Assembly (NCBI GenBank): GCA_017447265.1
Contig: JAFSOA010000001.1
Span: 186,001-250,000 of the forward strand
Length of the DNA: 64,000 bases
From: Bacteroidales bacterium
Lineage (GTDB): Bacteria; Bacteroidota; Bacteroidia; Bacteroidales; UBA932
Reading direction: 5' to 3'
Shown one piece after another: positions 17,752-26,727 of the stretch (positions are counted from its first letter, which is position 1; every line of letters starts with the position of its first letter). Made by a program: the position numbers and the translations under genes. Under the pieces are notes generated by a model. That model was given only the letters and a program-made list of their open reading frames with translations, did not search any database and was not told the DNA's origin.

Positions 17752-18630
17752 TTATATATTCATAACCTCTCCGGCACAGAGGCGGGCGGCCGCTTCGTCG
17801 GGCAGGCAGTCCAGGTGCCACACCGGCACGTTGGTAGCCAGGTCATTTTCCGTCTCGTGGAGGCCGTCGGCGATGGCGCGGTCCCAGCGCTTGCCGGAAA
17901 TGCTGGGCACGAGCGCCGCGTAGGCTGCAATACCCTTGAGGCGCCGGATGGCATTGTACGGGGCTTGCGCAAGCTGCACGAAGCCGCCCAGCGGCAGGCG
18001 CATGTTGCGGTAGCACGGCGTTTTCCCGCTCCACGGGGAGCCGTACACCCATGCCGTGCCGTCGTCAAGAATGCGGACCACCGGATTGTCGTCGTTCACC
18101 AGTTCGGAGCCCGGCACATGCTTGAGCCACAGGCGCGCGTGCGTGCTTTTGCCCGTGCCGCTCTTCCCGAGGAAAAGATAGCCCCGTCCGCCGCAGCCAA
18201 TGACTGCGGCATGGAACAGCGCCGTGCGGAGGGAAGCCGTGCGGAGCGCAAACATCACCATCAAGGCGTTGCTCAAGGCAAAGGACGGATAGGCCTGGAT
18301 GGCCAGCGTCGCGGATTCGAATCCCGCGTCGGCCAGCATCGTACCGGCGAGTTCGCCGAACAGGCTGAATTCAAACCACGAAGCGCCGCTGCCCGTCCGG
18401 CAGAGCCGGATCTGCGAGCCGTCATCATCCTGACTGAATTCTTCGGAGAGGTCCTCCGGAACAGCCATGGCGTCCTTCGGCACCACCTTTACCCGGAATA
18501 CCCGTTGCGGCGCCTCCTGCGGACTGACCGCAAAAGGCACATAAGGAGAGAGGTATTCCGACAGGTCGACCCCGTCCGCAGCTTCAACCGAAAAGCATTG
18601 TCCGGCAACAATATAACAATAATCTTTCAT
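17752..18630 (-). CDS. HPr kinase-like (HprK/PEPCK-fold) protein
   Basis: A 292-residue protein with a Walker A P-loop GKSGTGKS (residues 155-162) in the HprK/PEP carboxykinase-like setting LFHAAVIGCGGRGYLFLGKS, followed by HARLWLKHVPGSELVNDD. Related proteins in ribosomal-peptide clusters such as lasso peptides are proposed or shown to phosphorylate the peptide; true HprK regulates sugar transport and is longer. I chose the ATG at 18630 (MKDYCYIVAGQ) over a TTG at 18642, because a TATCTTTG promoter box at 18640-18647 covers the latter. It is the first gene of the four-gene cassette and lies divergent from fumarase. Confidence 0.82.
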   Translation of the reverse strand: MKDYCYIVAGQCFSVEAADGVDLSEYLSPYVPFAVSPQEAPQRVFRVKVVPKDAMAVPEDLSEEFSQDDDGSQIRLCRTGSGASWFEFSLFGELAGTMLADAGFESATLAIQAYPSFALSNALMVMFALRTASLRTALFHAAVIGCGGRGYLFLGKSGTGKSTHARLWLKHVPGSELVNDDNPVVRILDDGTAWVYGSPWSGKTPCYRNMRLPLGGFVQLAQAPYNAIRRLKGIAAYAALVPSISGKRWDRAIADGLHETENDLATNVPVWHLDCLPDEAAARLCAGEVMNI

Positions 18631-18639
18631 GCTAAACGA

Positions 18640-18647
18640 CAAAGATA
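18640..18647 (-). promoter_or_regulatory. -7 box of the HprK-like/PqqD cassette
   Basis: A minus-strand TATCTTTG ends 9 nt before the ATG at 18630, implying a 5' leader of only a few nucleotides. A -33 TTTG is not exact; TTTC (18671-18674) is the nearest match. Confidence 0.7.
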
Positions 18648-18765
18648 CAAAATAATCGTCATCCGTTCCCGAAACTTTCCTCCATCATCCTTTTTCAAAA
18701 GTTCGATTTCTCCGTCTAAGCGGATTCAGCCGCCACGGCAGTAGCTGTCATCCGGTCATTACTAT

Positions 18766-18791
18766 CAAAAGCGGCCCTCGGACCGCTTTTG
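18766..18791. terminator. Symmetric hairpin between divergent promoters (possible bidirectional terminator)
   Basis: A perfect 9-bp stem, CAAAAGCGG (18766-18774)/CCGCTTTTG (18783-18791), has an 8-nt loop and a T4 tract on either strand. It lies upstream of both flanking genes, so it terminates no annotated gene. It may insulate the two promoters or end an unannotated small RNA. Confidence 0.5.
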
Positions 18792-18814
18792 TTGTATTTA
18801 AGCCCTCCAAAAGA

Positions 18815-18846
18815 TTTGCAGAGGTGGGACGGATTGGCTATCTTTG
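18815..18846 (+). promoter_or_regulatory. Promoter of fumarase
   Basis: A -33 box TTTG (18815-18818), a 20-nt spacer and a -7 box TATCTTTG (18839-18846), 21 nt before the ATG. Confidence 0.8.
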
Positions 18847-18867
18847 TAAGACTAACCCGTAACCATT

Positions 18868-20493
18868 ATGGCAGATTTCAAATATGCTCCTATGTTTCAG
18901 TTGGGTGAAGACACCACTGAATACTACAAGATTCCCGGTTCCGAAAAACTCGTGTCCACCGCTGAGTTTGAGGGTCACAAAATGCTGAAAGTGAGCCCCG
19001 ATGCGCTCACGATGGTAGCTCAGCAGTCTTTCCACGACTGCCAGTTCATGCTGCGCCGCGCCCACAACCTGCAGGTGGCCAAGATCCTCAGCGACCCCGA
19101 GGCCTCCGACAACGACAAGTATGTGGCCCTGCAGTTCCTTCGCAACGCCGAAACTTCCGTGAAGGGCGTGCTTCCCTTTTGCCAGGACACCGGTACGGCC
19201 ATCATCCACGGAGAAAAAGGCCAGCAGGTCTGGACGGGCTTCGAAGACGAGGAAGCCCTCTCGAAAGGCGTGTTCAACTGCTATACCCAGGAAAATCTCC
19301 GCTACAGCCAGAACGCTCCGCTGGATATGTACAACGAGGTCAACACCAAGTGCAACCTCCCCGCCCAGATTGACATTGAGGCCACCTGCGGTGCCGAGTA
19401 TCGTTTCATCATGGTAGCAAAAGGCGGCGGCAGCGCCAACAAGACTTACTTCTACCCCATGACCAAGGCCACCATCCAGAACGAAGGCACCCTCATCCCC
19501 TTCCTGGTGGAGAAGATGCGCTCGCTGGGTACGGCAGCCTGCCCGCCCTATCACATTGCCTTTGTCATCGGCGGCACATCGGCCGAAAAGAACCTTCTCA
19601 CCGTGAAGCTGGCCAGCATCAAGTTCTACGATAACCTCCCGACCACCGGCGACGAGACCGGCCGTGCCTTCCGTGACATCGACCTGGAGGAAAAGCTCCT
19701 GAAAGAGTCGCAGAAGATTGGCCTGGGCGCCCAGTTCGGCGGCAAATACATGGCCCACGACATCCGCATCATCCGTCTTCCGCGTCATGGCGCCAGCTGC
19801 CCCATCGGCATGGGCGTTAGCTGCAGCGCCGACCGCAACATCAAATCCAAGATCAACGCCGACGGCGTATGGATCGAGAAGATGGACACCAACCCTTCCG
19901 AGCTCATTCCTGAAGAGCTGCGCCGTCCCGGCGAAGGTCCCAAGGGCATTGAGATAGACCTGGACAAAGGCATCGACGCCGTGAGGGCCGAACTGACCAA
20001 ATATGCCGTAGGCACCCGCGTAAACCTGAAGGGCACCATCATCGTGGCCCGTGACATCGCTCACGCCAAGCTCAAGGCCCGCCTGGACGCCGGTGAGGAT
20101 ATGCCCGCTTACTTCAAGGACCATCCCATCCTGTACGCCGGCCCGGCCAAAACACCGGCTGGCATGCCTTGCGGCTCCATGGGCCCCACCACGGCCAACC
20201 GCATGGACCCGTATGTGGACGAGTTCCAGGATCACGGTGCATCCCTGGTGATGATTGCCAAGGGCAACCGTTCCCAAATGGTGACAGATGCCTGCAAGAA
20301 GCACGGCGGTTTCTATCTGGGAACCATCGGCGGCGTAGCTGCCGTGCTCTCCCAGAGCAGTATCCGCAGCATCGAGTGCGTCGAGTACCCGGAGCTCGGC
20401 ATGGAGGCCATCTGGAAGATTACAGTAGAAGATTTCCCTGCCTTCATCCTGGTGGATGACAAGGGGAATGATTTCTTCGCGAAGTTCAAATAG
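18868..20493 (+). CDS. Class I (iron-sulfur) fumarate hydratase
   Basis: This 541-residue single-chain class I fumarase interconverts fumarate and malate with a 4Fe-4S cluster, fitting an anaerobic reductive branch to succinate. Likely cluster cysteines lie in [10 protein letters not shown], in [15 protein letters not shown] and in [21 protein letters not shown]-terminal alpha and C-terminal beta domains are fused, as in E. coli FumA/FumB. The length is normal. It is transcribed alone between a good promoter and a strong terminator. aspA, further along the window, produces fumarate from aspartate. Confidence 0.96.
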   Translation: MADFKYAPMFQLGEDTTEYYKIPGSEKLVSTAEFEGHKMLKVSPDALTMVAQQSFHDCQFMLRRAHNLQVAKILSDPEASDNDKYVALQFLRNAETSVKGVLPFCQDTGTAIIHGEKGQQVWTGFEDEEALSKGVFNCYTQENLRYSQNAPLDMYNEVNTKCNLPAQIDIEATCGAEYRFIMVAKGGGSANKTYFYPMTKATIQNEGTLIPFLVEKMRSLGTAACPPYHIAFVIGGTSAEKNLLTVKLASIKFYDNLPTTGDETGRAFRDIDLEEKLLKESQKIGLGAQFGGKYMAHDIRIIRLPRHGASCPIGMGVSCSADRNIKSKINADGVWIEKMDTNPSELIPEELRRPGEGPKGIEIDLDKGIDAVRAELTKYAVGTRVNLKGTIIVARDIAHAKLKARLDAGEDMPAYFKDHPILYAGPAKTPAGMPCGSMGPTTANRMDPYVDEFQDHGASLVMIAKGNRSQMVTDACKKHGGFYLGTIGGVAAVLSQSSIRSIECVEYPELGMEAIWKITVEDFPAFILVDDKGNDFFAKFK

Positions 20494-20535
20494 TATAACT
20501 GGAGGATAAGTAGCTGTAAATCAGCTACATCTTAC

Positions 20536-20571
20536 AAATCGCCCTCCCGTAAGATGGGAGGGCGATTTTTT
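20536..20571 (+). terminator. Intrinsic terminator of fumarase
   Basis: A 13-bp stem, AAATCGCCCTCCC (20536-20548)/GGGAGGGCGATTT (20556-20568), followed by six T residues. A second small hairpin GTAGCTG/CAGCTAC lies just upstream (20510-20528). On the minus strand the stem ends ATTT, so it may also serve the convergent prfB operon weakly. Confidence 0.9.
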
Positions 20572-20613
20572 GTTATGCGTTGTAAATCAGACGATTATTC
20601 TCCAGCCGCTTCG

Positions 20614-21691
20614 CTATAGGTCGTTTCGCATGAGGAACTCCTTCATGAAGGGGTTGAGGTCGCCGTCGAGGACGCCCTGGGTGTCCGATGTCTCGTAGCC
20701 GGTGCGCAGGTCTTTGACCATTTTGTAGGGGTGCAGCACGTAGGAACGGATCTGCGAGCCCCACTCGATGCGCTTTTTCTGGCCTTCCAGCTCGGCCTGC
20801 TTCTCCTGGCGCTTCTTCAGCTCCAGGTCGTAGAGGTGCGACTTGAGGATGCGGAGGGCGTTCTGCCGGTTGTCGAGCTGCGAGCGGGTTTCCGTATTTT
20901 CGACGGTGATGCCCGTGGGGATGTGGCGCACGCGCACGCCCGTCTCCACCTTGTTGACGTTCTGGCCGCCGGCGCCGGAGGAGCGGAAGGTGTCCCACTC
21001 GAGGTCGGCGGGATTGATCTCAATCTGGATGGTGTCGTCGACCAGCGGGTACACGAACACCGAAGAGAACGTGGTCTGCCGCTTGCCCTGCGCGTTGTAG
21101 GGCGAGATGCGGACCAGGCGGTGCACGCCGTTTTCGGCCTTGAGGTAACCGTAGGCATAGTCGCCCTCGAACTGGATGGTGCACGACTTGATGCCGGCCT
21201 CGTCGCCTTCCAGCAGCTCGGTGACGGTCATCTTGTAGCCGTTGCGCTCGCCCCAGCGGGTGTACATGCGCATGAGCATCGACGACCAGTCGTTGGCTTC
21301 CGTACCGCCGGCACCCGAGTTGATGGTCAGCACGGCGCCCAGGTTGTCGCCTTCTTCGCCGAGCATGTTGCGCATCTCCAGCGCCTCGAGTTTCTCGACG
21401 AGGCCGGCGTAAGCGGCGTCAAGGTCGTCGGCTGCGTCCTCGCCGAAGTCGGCGAGCGTCTCCAGGTCGGCGAGCCCGCTTTCGAGCGCATCGAAGCCGT
21501 CGACCCAGTACTTGACGGCCGAGACTTCCTTCATGAAAGACTCGGCGGCCTTCGGATCGTCCCAAAAGTCGGGGGCTGTTGTCCTGGCTTGTTTTTCAGC
21601 TAGTTCAGATCGTTTCGCAGGGATGTCAAAGAAACCTCCCCAACGTCTCTATCCGCTGTTTAATCGTTTTAATCTCTTCTGAGGTGATCAT
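20614..21691 (-). CDS. prfB: Peptide chain release factor 2, expressed by programmed +1 frameshift
   Basis: RF2 releases peptides at UGA and UAA. The first reading frame starts at the ATG at 21691 (MITSEEIKTIKQRIETLGRFL, 21 codons) and stops at UGA (21628-21626). Skipping one U continues the protein as DIPAKRSELAEKQ, then PDFWDDPKAAESFMKEVSA, to the stop at 20614, giving about 358 residues. The catalytic GGQ is in SSGAGGQNVNKVETGV. The shift site CUU UGA C and an upstream purine-rich GGGGAGG match the classical RF2 autoregulatory frameshift. The first 23 nt overlap the recX 3' end. It is the last gene of a five-gene minus-strand run. Confidence 0.95.
21625..21641 (-). promoter_or_regulatory. 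prfB programmed frameshift site
   Basis: The minus strand reads GGGGAGGTTTCTTTGAC: an SD-like GGGGAGG, then the slippery CTT, in-frame TGA, and a C that makes UGA termination weak. When RF2 is scarce the ribosome slips +1 to GAC. Confidence 0.93.
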
Positions 21692-22127
21692 AAATCCGTT
21701 TTATTTCTTCGTAGCCGTAGCCGCGTCCGAGCGCGTAGCGGAAGAACTTGGCCTGCTTGCGGGCAGGGTCGTCCTCGCGGGCGAGCGCCTTCCATTTGGC
21801 ATGGAGCAGCTGCTCTTTGCGGGCGTCGGCGGCCGGCTGGTCGATGGCTTCCAGCGCTGCGGCGATGGCGGCGTCATCGATCTGTTTCTGTTGCAAAGCT
21901 AATCTAATTTTGAGACTTCCCCAACCCTGCAGGGCACTTTTGTCGCGGGCGAAGGCCCGGGCGTAGCGCGCATCGTCGAGGTAGCCTTCGCGGCAGAGGG
22001 TGTCGAGGATCTCCTGCGCGTCCGCCTCGGGCAGCGTGGCGAGTTTGCGGCGGATGTCGCTCCGGCAGCACTCCTGTCCGGCACAGCGCCGCATCATGCG
22101 GCCCAGCAGTTTCTCCTTTTCTTCCAT
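21669..22127 (-). CDS. recX: Regulatory protein RecX
   Basis: A 152-residue RecX-family protein, a modulator of RecA filaments. It is made of helical repeats; the conserved blocks are DTLCREGYLDDARYARAFARDK, then GWGSLKIRLALQQKQID and KFFRYALGRGYGYEEIKR. It starts 3 nt after the patatin-like gene stop and overlaps the start of prfB by 23 nt, so it is in the rlmN-to-prfB run. recA itself is the first gene of the divergent operon about 6 kb away. Confidence 0.92.
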   Translation of the reverse strand: MEEKEKLLGRMMRRCAGQECCRSDIRRKLATLPEADAQEILDTLCREGYLDDARYARAFARDKSALQGWGSLKIRLALQQKQIDDAAIAAALEAIDQPAADARKEQLLHAKWKALAREDDPARKQAKFFRYALGRGYGYEEIKRIYDHLRRD

Positions 22128-22130
22128 GGG

Positions 22131-24392
22131 TCAGAAATTGAAGCCGATGCTCACATAGGCGCCCACCTTTTTGGTGTAGTTCGACCAGAAGAGGTTGGCG
22201 GCCAGCGGTCCTATGGCGGAGTTGTAGGCGTAACCGATCCGGGCGCCGATGATCGGGGCGTGCTCAAAGATGGTTTGGAAGTTCTGGAAGTCACGCCCGT
22301 AGGCTCCGGAGAGGTAGATGTAGTGGTTGTCCCGGATCCGGCCGCGGCAATCGAGCGAGATGCTGGTCAGCACGTTCTGGAAGACATGCGTGTAGCCGAA
22401 GCCCAGGTAGGGGAGCTGCTGGTCGAGGTAGCGCCCGGCCATCGCGCCGCCCATGATATTGCCGTAGATGAGCGGGATGTTGCTTCCGAAGAGAATGCGG
22501 TTGTCGAGCGAGAGCAGGAACGCGAGGTGGCTTCCGGCTGGAATCACGCCGGTCAGGTGGACCTGCGTGGCGAGGAAGTTCTCATGGCCGAACACCTTGT
22601 TGAAGTAGTAGGAGGCCAGGCCGTTGAACTTGAAACCCCGCGTGGGGAAGTCGGGCTGGTCGAGCCGGTCCACCTGGAAATGGCCGAAAGCGGAGAGATA
22701 CTTGTTGCGCGAAAGGTCGGTGTCGTAGGTAGGCAGCGACTCCGCTTCGCTGAGGAGGGTGTTGTAGTCGAAAAAGTCGAAACGCGCACCCAGATCAAGG
22801 GAAAAGTCCCGCATCTTGGAGGTGGCGAAGGCAACCGTTGCGGAATGCTGTACGTAATCGAGGTTGCTCCGCTTCCCCTGGTTCAGGATGTTGAGGTCTG
22901 AGTGGCGGAAGCTGTAGTTGGCGCGGAACTGGGCCAGCGAGCGGAAGGCGTAGCTGTACTGCAGGCTCGCCCGCATGTTGTAGGCGAGTTTGGCCGTGGC
23001 GTTGAACTGGGAACCGTACAGGGCATTGGCGTTGAAACCGACATCGAGCAGGACGGCGGCGATCTCCTCGCTGTCGAAACGGACGCCGACTCCCAGCATC
23101 GATTTGCGGCGGGATACGAAATTCAGTTCCAGGTCGTAAGGCTCCTCCTGGCCGAGGAGCAGGTAGGTCACCGACTCATAGGCGGCGGTGCTGTAGAAGC
23201 GGTCGATTTCGGCCTCCAGGTCGTTGCCGCTGATTCGCGCCCCCGGTTTCAGGCAGCTTTTGCCGAGAAGCCACTGGGCATCCTTGGTCGTGAGGCCGTG
23301 GTAGGAGACGTGTCCCAGGGTGATGGAGTCGCGGTCCATGCGGAGGGCTTTGTCATAATGCTGTTGCGGCAGCATCGGGCCGATGAACTGCTGCTCGGAA
23401 CGGTCGAGCAGGTCTTTCAGGGCGGCGAGTTCCGTCTGTTTCCTGTGGGCGGCGGTCTCGCCCCGCTCGATGAGCGTGCGGAGGCTTTCGTTGTCGAAAC
23501 TCAGTGTCCCGTAGCCCTTTGTGCTGGGGGTGATGAGGATGTCGGTGTTGGCTATGGCATCGTCGAGCTTGGTGTCCATGTAGAGATTGAGCATCTCGTT
23601 GAACATGTCGCCGATGTTCTCGACAGCCACTTCTTCCGCATCATCGGGGTCGCCGAGCTTGACGCCGATGATGATGTCGGCGCCCATGGCCCGGCAGACA
23701 TCCACCGGGTAGTTGTTGAGTACACCGCCGTCGACGAGCACCATGTCACCCATGCGCACCGGGGAAAAGTAGCCGGGGATGGCCATCGAGGCGCGGATGG
23801 CGTCGACGAGGCTGCCGTTCCGGAAGACCACTTCTTTCTTGCCCACCAGGTCGACCGCGACGCAGGCGAAAGGGATCGGCATGCGGTTGAAGTCGAGCGA
23901 ATCCTGGTAACCGACGGAAAGCCGGGTGAGAAGGTTGTAGACGTTCTGCCCGTTGACGAGCGCCATCGGAAGGTTGCTCAGGATCGGGGTCTCTTCGGGC
24001 TTCCGCTGTCTTCTGGCGCCCAGGCGGCTGTAGTCGCCCGCCCCGAAAGGAATCCGGACGAGGAATTTGTTTTCGGCCTGCTTGCGTTCGAAAGACCGCT
24101 CCAGCCGGGGAATCCGGTCGCTCATGAGGATGTTCCAGTTCTGGGTCATGATGAGCGAGTCGAGCTCGTGCGCCGAATAGCCGATGGCGTAGAGGCCGCC
24201 CACGATGGCGCCGATACTGGTACCGGCGATGTAGTCGATGGGGATGTTGTTTTCTTCCAGCACCTTCAGCACGCCTACATGCGCGGCGCCCTTGGCCCCG
24301 CCGCCGGACAGGACGACGCCCACCTTCGGCCGTTGCGCGAAGGCGGGAACCAGCAGGAGGAGCAGGAGGGTGAGCGTGAGGAGGCGTTTCAT
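22131..24392 (-). CDS. Patatin-like phospholipase with C-terminal outer-membrane barrel (copy 1)
   Basis: A 753-residue exported protein (signal peptide MKRLLTLTLLLLLLVPAFA). The patatin domain (about 25-310) has the oxyanion block GVVLSGGGAKGAAHVG, the nucleophile motif GTSIGAIVGG and the catalytic Asp in VDGGVLNNYP. A POTRA-like segment follows (about 340-420), then a BamA/Omp85-like barrel ending in Phe (YVSIGFNF). This layout matches the PlpD-type secreted or surface patatins, which hydrolyse phospholipids. It is a paralogue of the gene just upstream, with a 20-nt gap. Confidence 0.9.
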   Translation of the reverse strand: MKRLLTLTLLLLLLVPAFAQRPKVGVVLSGGGAKGAAHVGVLKVLEENNIPIDYIAGTSIGAIVGGLYAIGYSAHELDSLIMTQNWNILMSDRIPRLERSFERKQAENKFLVRIPFGAGDYSRLGARRQRKPEETPILSNLPMALVNGQNVYNLLTRLSVGYQDSLDFNRMPIPFACVAVDLVGKKEVVFRNGSLVDAIRASMAIPGYFSPVRMGDMVLVDGGVLNNYPVDVCRAMGADIIIGVKLGDPDDAEEVAVENIGDMFNEMLNLYMDTKLDDAIANTDILITPSTKGYGTLSFDNESLRTLIERGETAAHRKQTELAALKDLLDRSEQQFIGPMLPQQHYDKALRMDRDSITLGHVSYHGLTTKDAQWLLGKSCLKPGARISGNDLEAEIDRFYSTAAYESVTYLLLGQEEPYDLELNFVSRRKSMLGVGVRFDSEEIAAVLLDVGFNANALYGSQFNATAKLAYNMRASLQYSYAFRSLAQFRANYSFRHSDLNILNQGKRSNLDYVQHSATVAFATSKMRDFSLDLGARFDFFDYNTLLSEAESLPTYDTDLSRNKYLSAFGHFQVDRLDQPDFPTRGFKFNGLASYYFNKVFGHENFLATQVHLTGVIPAGSHLAFLLSLDNRILFGSNIPLIYGNIMGGAMAGRYLDQQLPYLGFGYTHVFQNVLTSISLDCRGRIRDNHYIYLSGAYGRDFQNFQTIFEHAPIIGARIGYAYNSAIGPLAANLFWSNYTKKVGAYVSIGFNF

Positions 24393-24412
24393 GCGACCGG
24401 GGTGTTTACGTA

Positions 24413-26722
24413 TCAGAAGTCATAACCGAGCGCGAAGTGGATGCCCACCCGCTTGGAAAGGTTCGACCAGTGGGCGATCAGCTTCACCGGGCCGACGATG
24501 GTGTTGATCGAATAACCGAGGCCGAAGCCGTAGTAGTGCTCGATTGTCGACGTGGACTCGATGCCCGGGAGCCAGTTTGCCATATAGTTGCCCATCAGGG
24601 TCATGTAGTGCTGCTTGAAGAGATTGACGCGCAGGTCAAGCCGGGCGATGTCCACATTGTTCAGGCACTTGAACGTGTGGTTGATGCCGACGAAAGGCAT
24701 TTGCCAGGGCGTATGCCGGCCGGCCATGTATCCGCCGACTATGTTGCTGAAATAGCGGTAGCTGGGGCCGAAGACCCAGCGGTTGTAGGTCTGGGGAATG
24801 AGTGTCACCCGTGCACCGAGCGGAATGGCCGCCTTCAGGTTGAATTGCGGATCGAAGCCCCACAGGTGGTCTTCCGGATTGAAGCGGGCATCCCCGAGCA
24901 GATCGATCTGGATGCCCCGATTCGGGAAATAGGTCTCGTCCATGTTGTCGAAACGCCAGTTGAGAAAGCCCCTCAGCATATCGTAGCGGAAGCTGTACCC
25001 CACGACTTCTTCTCCCGCCTTGCCCTCGACGACACGGCAGGAATAGTGGGTATACTGGACGCCCAGGTCGATGTCCGCGCTCAACCAGCCGGTGATCTGG
25101 TAGTCGGCCTGCGCCGTAAAGATGTTGTAACGGTCGGTATAGGCCAGGGAGTATCGGGAGAAATCCCTGATGCCGTCGTTGACGGTATAATACTCGTAAA
25201 AATCAATGACGTCGTGCTTGGCCGAGACCGCCACATTGATGCGGGTGAGGTTGCGGAATGTATAGCCGTAGCGGACCAGACCGCTGGAATTGGCGCCCAG
25301 TTCCACTTCTGCATCGAGTTTCGAGCCGAAGAGTTTCCGCTTGTTCAGGCTCATGCCCAGCAGGATGGATGCCATTTCCTCCGTGTCGAAACGGAAACCG
25401 ATGCCGACCTGGTGGATGCGCTGGGGCCGCAGGTTCACCTTGAGCCGGTAGCCCTCTTCCTCGTTTCCGGCGACATCATAGGTCGCCTTGGTGAAGCAGC
25501 GGGTATTGTAGATGAAGGCCATGGCTTTGTCCATGTCCTCGCCGCTGATCATCTGGCCCGGGGCGATGTTGGTCTTGGAAAGGAGCCAGTTCATTTCCTT
25601 CGCATCGGTGCCTGTCGCTTCGAGCTGGGAGATGCGGACCGATTCCCGGTTGAGGTCGATGGCCTTGCGCGGGCGCGGGCGCTCCGGATCGGGGAACTCT
25701 TTCAGGTACTCGGCCAGCGACCGCAGCTGGGGAAGGACACGCTGCGCGGCCACGACACCGCTGTCGACCAGCGCATTGACGCTCGCATCATCGAAGGCGA
25801 GCACGCCGTATTCGCTGGTATTGGGTTCGATGAGGATATCGGAGGCTTTCCGACCGGCCTGGTATTTCTCGCCGTTCATGATGCTGAGCATGGTGCCCAC
25901 CATCTCGGGGATGGTCTGTTCCGGCTCCCTTTCCTGGTCCTTCTTGAAATGGTGCAGGTCGACGGTGATGATGTAGTCGGCGCCCATCTTCCGGCAGACA
26001 TCCACGGGAAGGTTGTTGAGCATGCCGCCGTCTACCAGGTACCTGTCACCCACCCGCACGGGGGCGAAATAGCCCGGAATCGACATGCTGGAGCGAATGG
26101 CTGTGACGATGTCGCCGCTGTGGAACACCACTTCCTCCTTCGTGTTGAGGTCCACCGCCACGCAGGCGAAGGGAATCGGCAGCGTATTGAAATCGATGTC
26201 GTCCTGATAACCCACGGAGAGTTTCGTAAAGAGCTGGTCGAGGTTCTGGCCTTCCACCAGGGCCGCGGGCACGTTGCGGAGCAGGCCCCTCCTCCTTCCC
26301 CGCTGGGCTTCCGTCTGTTCGGTCAGGCCCTGCCGGTTCATGAACGGGAGGACCACCAGATATTTGTCGTTGTCTTCCTTATAGCCGTAAGACACATCGG
26401 TGCGGGATACCTGATCCCTCATCAGCAGGTTCCAGTCCTGCGCACGGACGATGGAGTCCATCTCACTGGCACTGTACCCCAGGGCGTAGATGCCGCCGAT
26501 GATCGAGCCGATACTCGTGCCCACCACGTAATCGACGTGGATGCCCGCTTCTTCCAGCACTTTCAGGACGCCGATGTGGGCGATGCCCTTGGCGCCGCCG
26601 CCGGAGAAGACCAAGCCTACCTTGGGGCGCGTCTTGCGCGGCGCAGGGGTTTCCGTGTCTTCCGCCCGGAGTGCGGGGGCGATGAGGAGCAGGGACAGGG
26701 TAATCAGGAGAATATGTTTCAT
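24413..26722 (-). CDS. Patatin-like phospholipase with C-terminal outer-membrane barrel (copy 2)
   Basis: A 769-residue paralogue of the preceding gene with the same order: signal peptide, patatin domain (GLVFSGGGAKGIAHIG, GTSIGSIIGG, VDGGMLNNLP), a POTRA-like segment and an outer-membrane barrel ending FALGYDF. The catalytic Ser-Asp pair is intact in both copies. It starts 5 nt after the rlmN stop. The two copies are clearly diverged in sequence, which suggests an old duplication and possibly different lipid substrates or growth conditions (inference). Confidence 0.9.
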   Translation of the reverse strand: MKHILLITLSLLLIAPALRAEDTETPAPRKTRPKVGLVFSGGGAKGIAHIGVLKVLEEAGIHVDYVVGTSIGSIIGGIYALGYSASEMDSIVRAQDWNLLMRDQVSRTDVSYGYKEDNDKYLVVLPFMNRQGLTEQTEAQRGRRRGLLRNVPAALVEGQNLDQLFTKLSVGYQDDIDFNTLPIPFACVAVDLNTKEEVVFHSGDIVTAIRSSMSIPGYFAPVRVGDRYLVDGGMLNNLPVDVCRKMGADYIITVDLHHFKKDQEREPEQTIPEMVGTMLSIMNGEKYQAGRKASDILIEPNTSEYGVLAFDDASVNALVDSGVVAAQRVLPQLRSLAEYLKEFPDPERPRPRKAIDLNRESVRISQLEATGTDAKEMNWLLSKTNIAPGQMISGEDMDKAMAFIYNTRCFTKATYDVAGNEEEGYRLKVNLRPQRIHQVGIGFRFDTEEMASILLGMSLNKRKLFGSKLDAEVELGANSSGLVRYGYTFRNLTRINVAVSAKHDVIDFYEYYTVNDGIRDFSRYSLAYTDRYNIFTAQADYQITGWLSADIDLGVQYTHYSCRVVEGKAGEEVVGYSFRYDMLRGFLNWRFDNMDETYFPNRGIQIDLLGDARFNPEDHLWGFDPQFNLKAAIPLGARVTLIPQTYNRWVFGPSYRYFSNIVGGYMAGRHTPWQMPFVGINHTFKCLNNVDIARLDLRVNLFKQHYMTLMGNYMANWLPGIESTSTIEHYYGFGLGYSINTIVGPVKLIAHWSNLSKRVGIHFALGYDF

Positions 26723-26727
26723 AGTTT

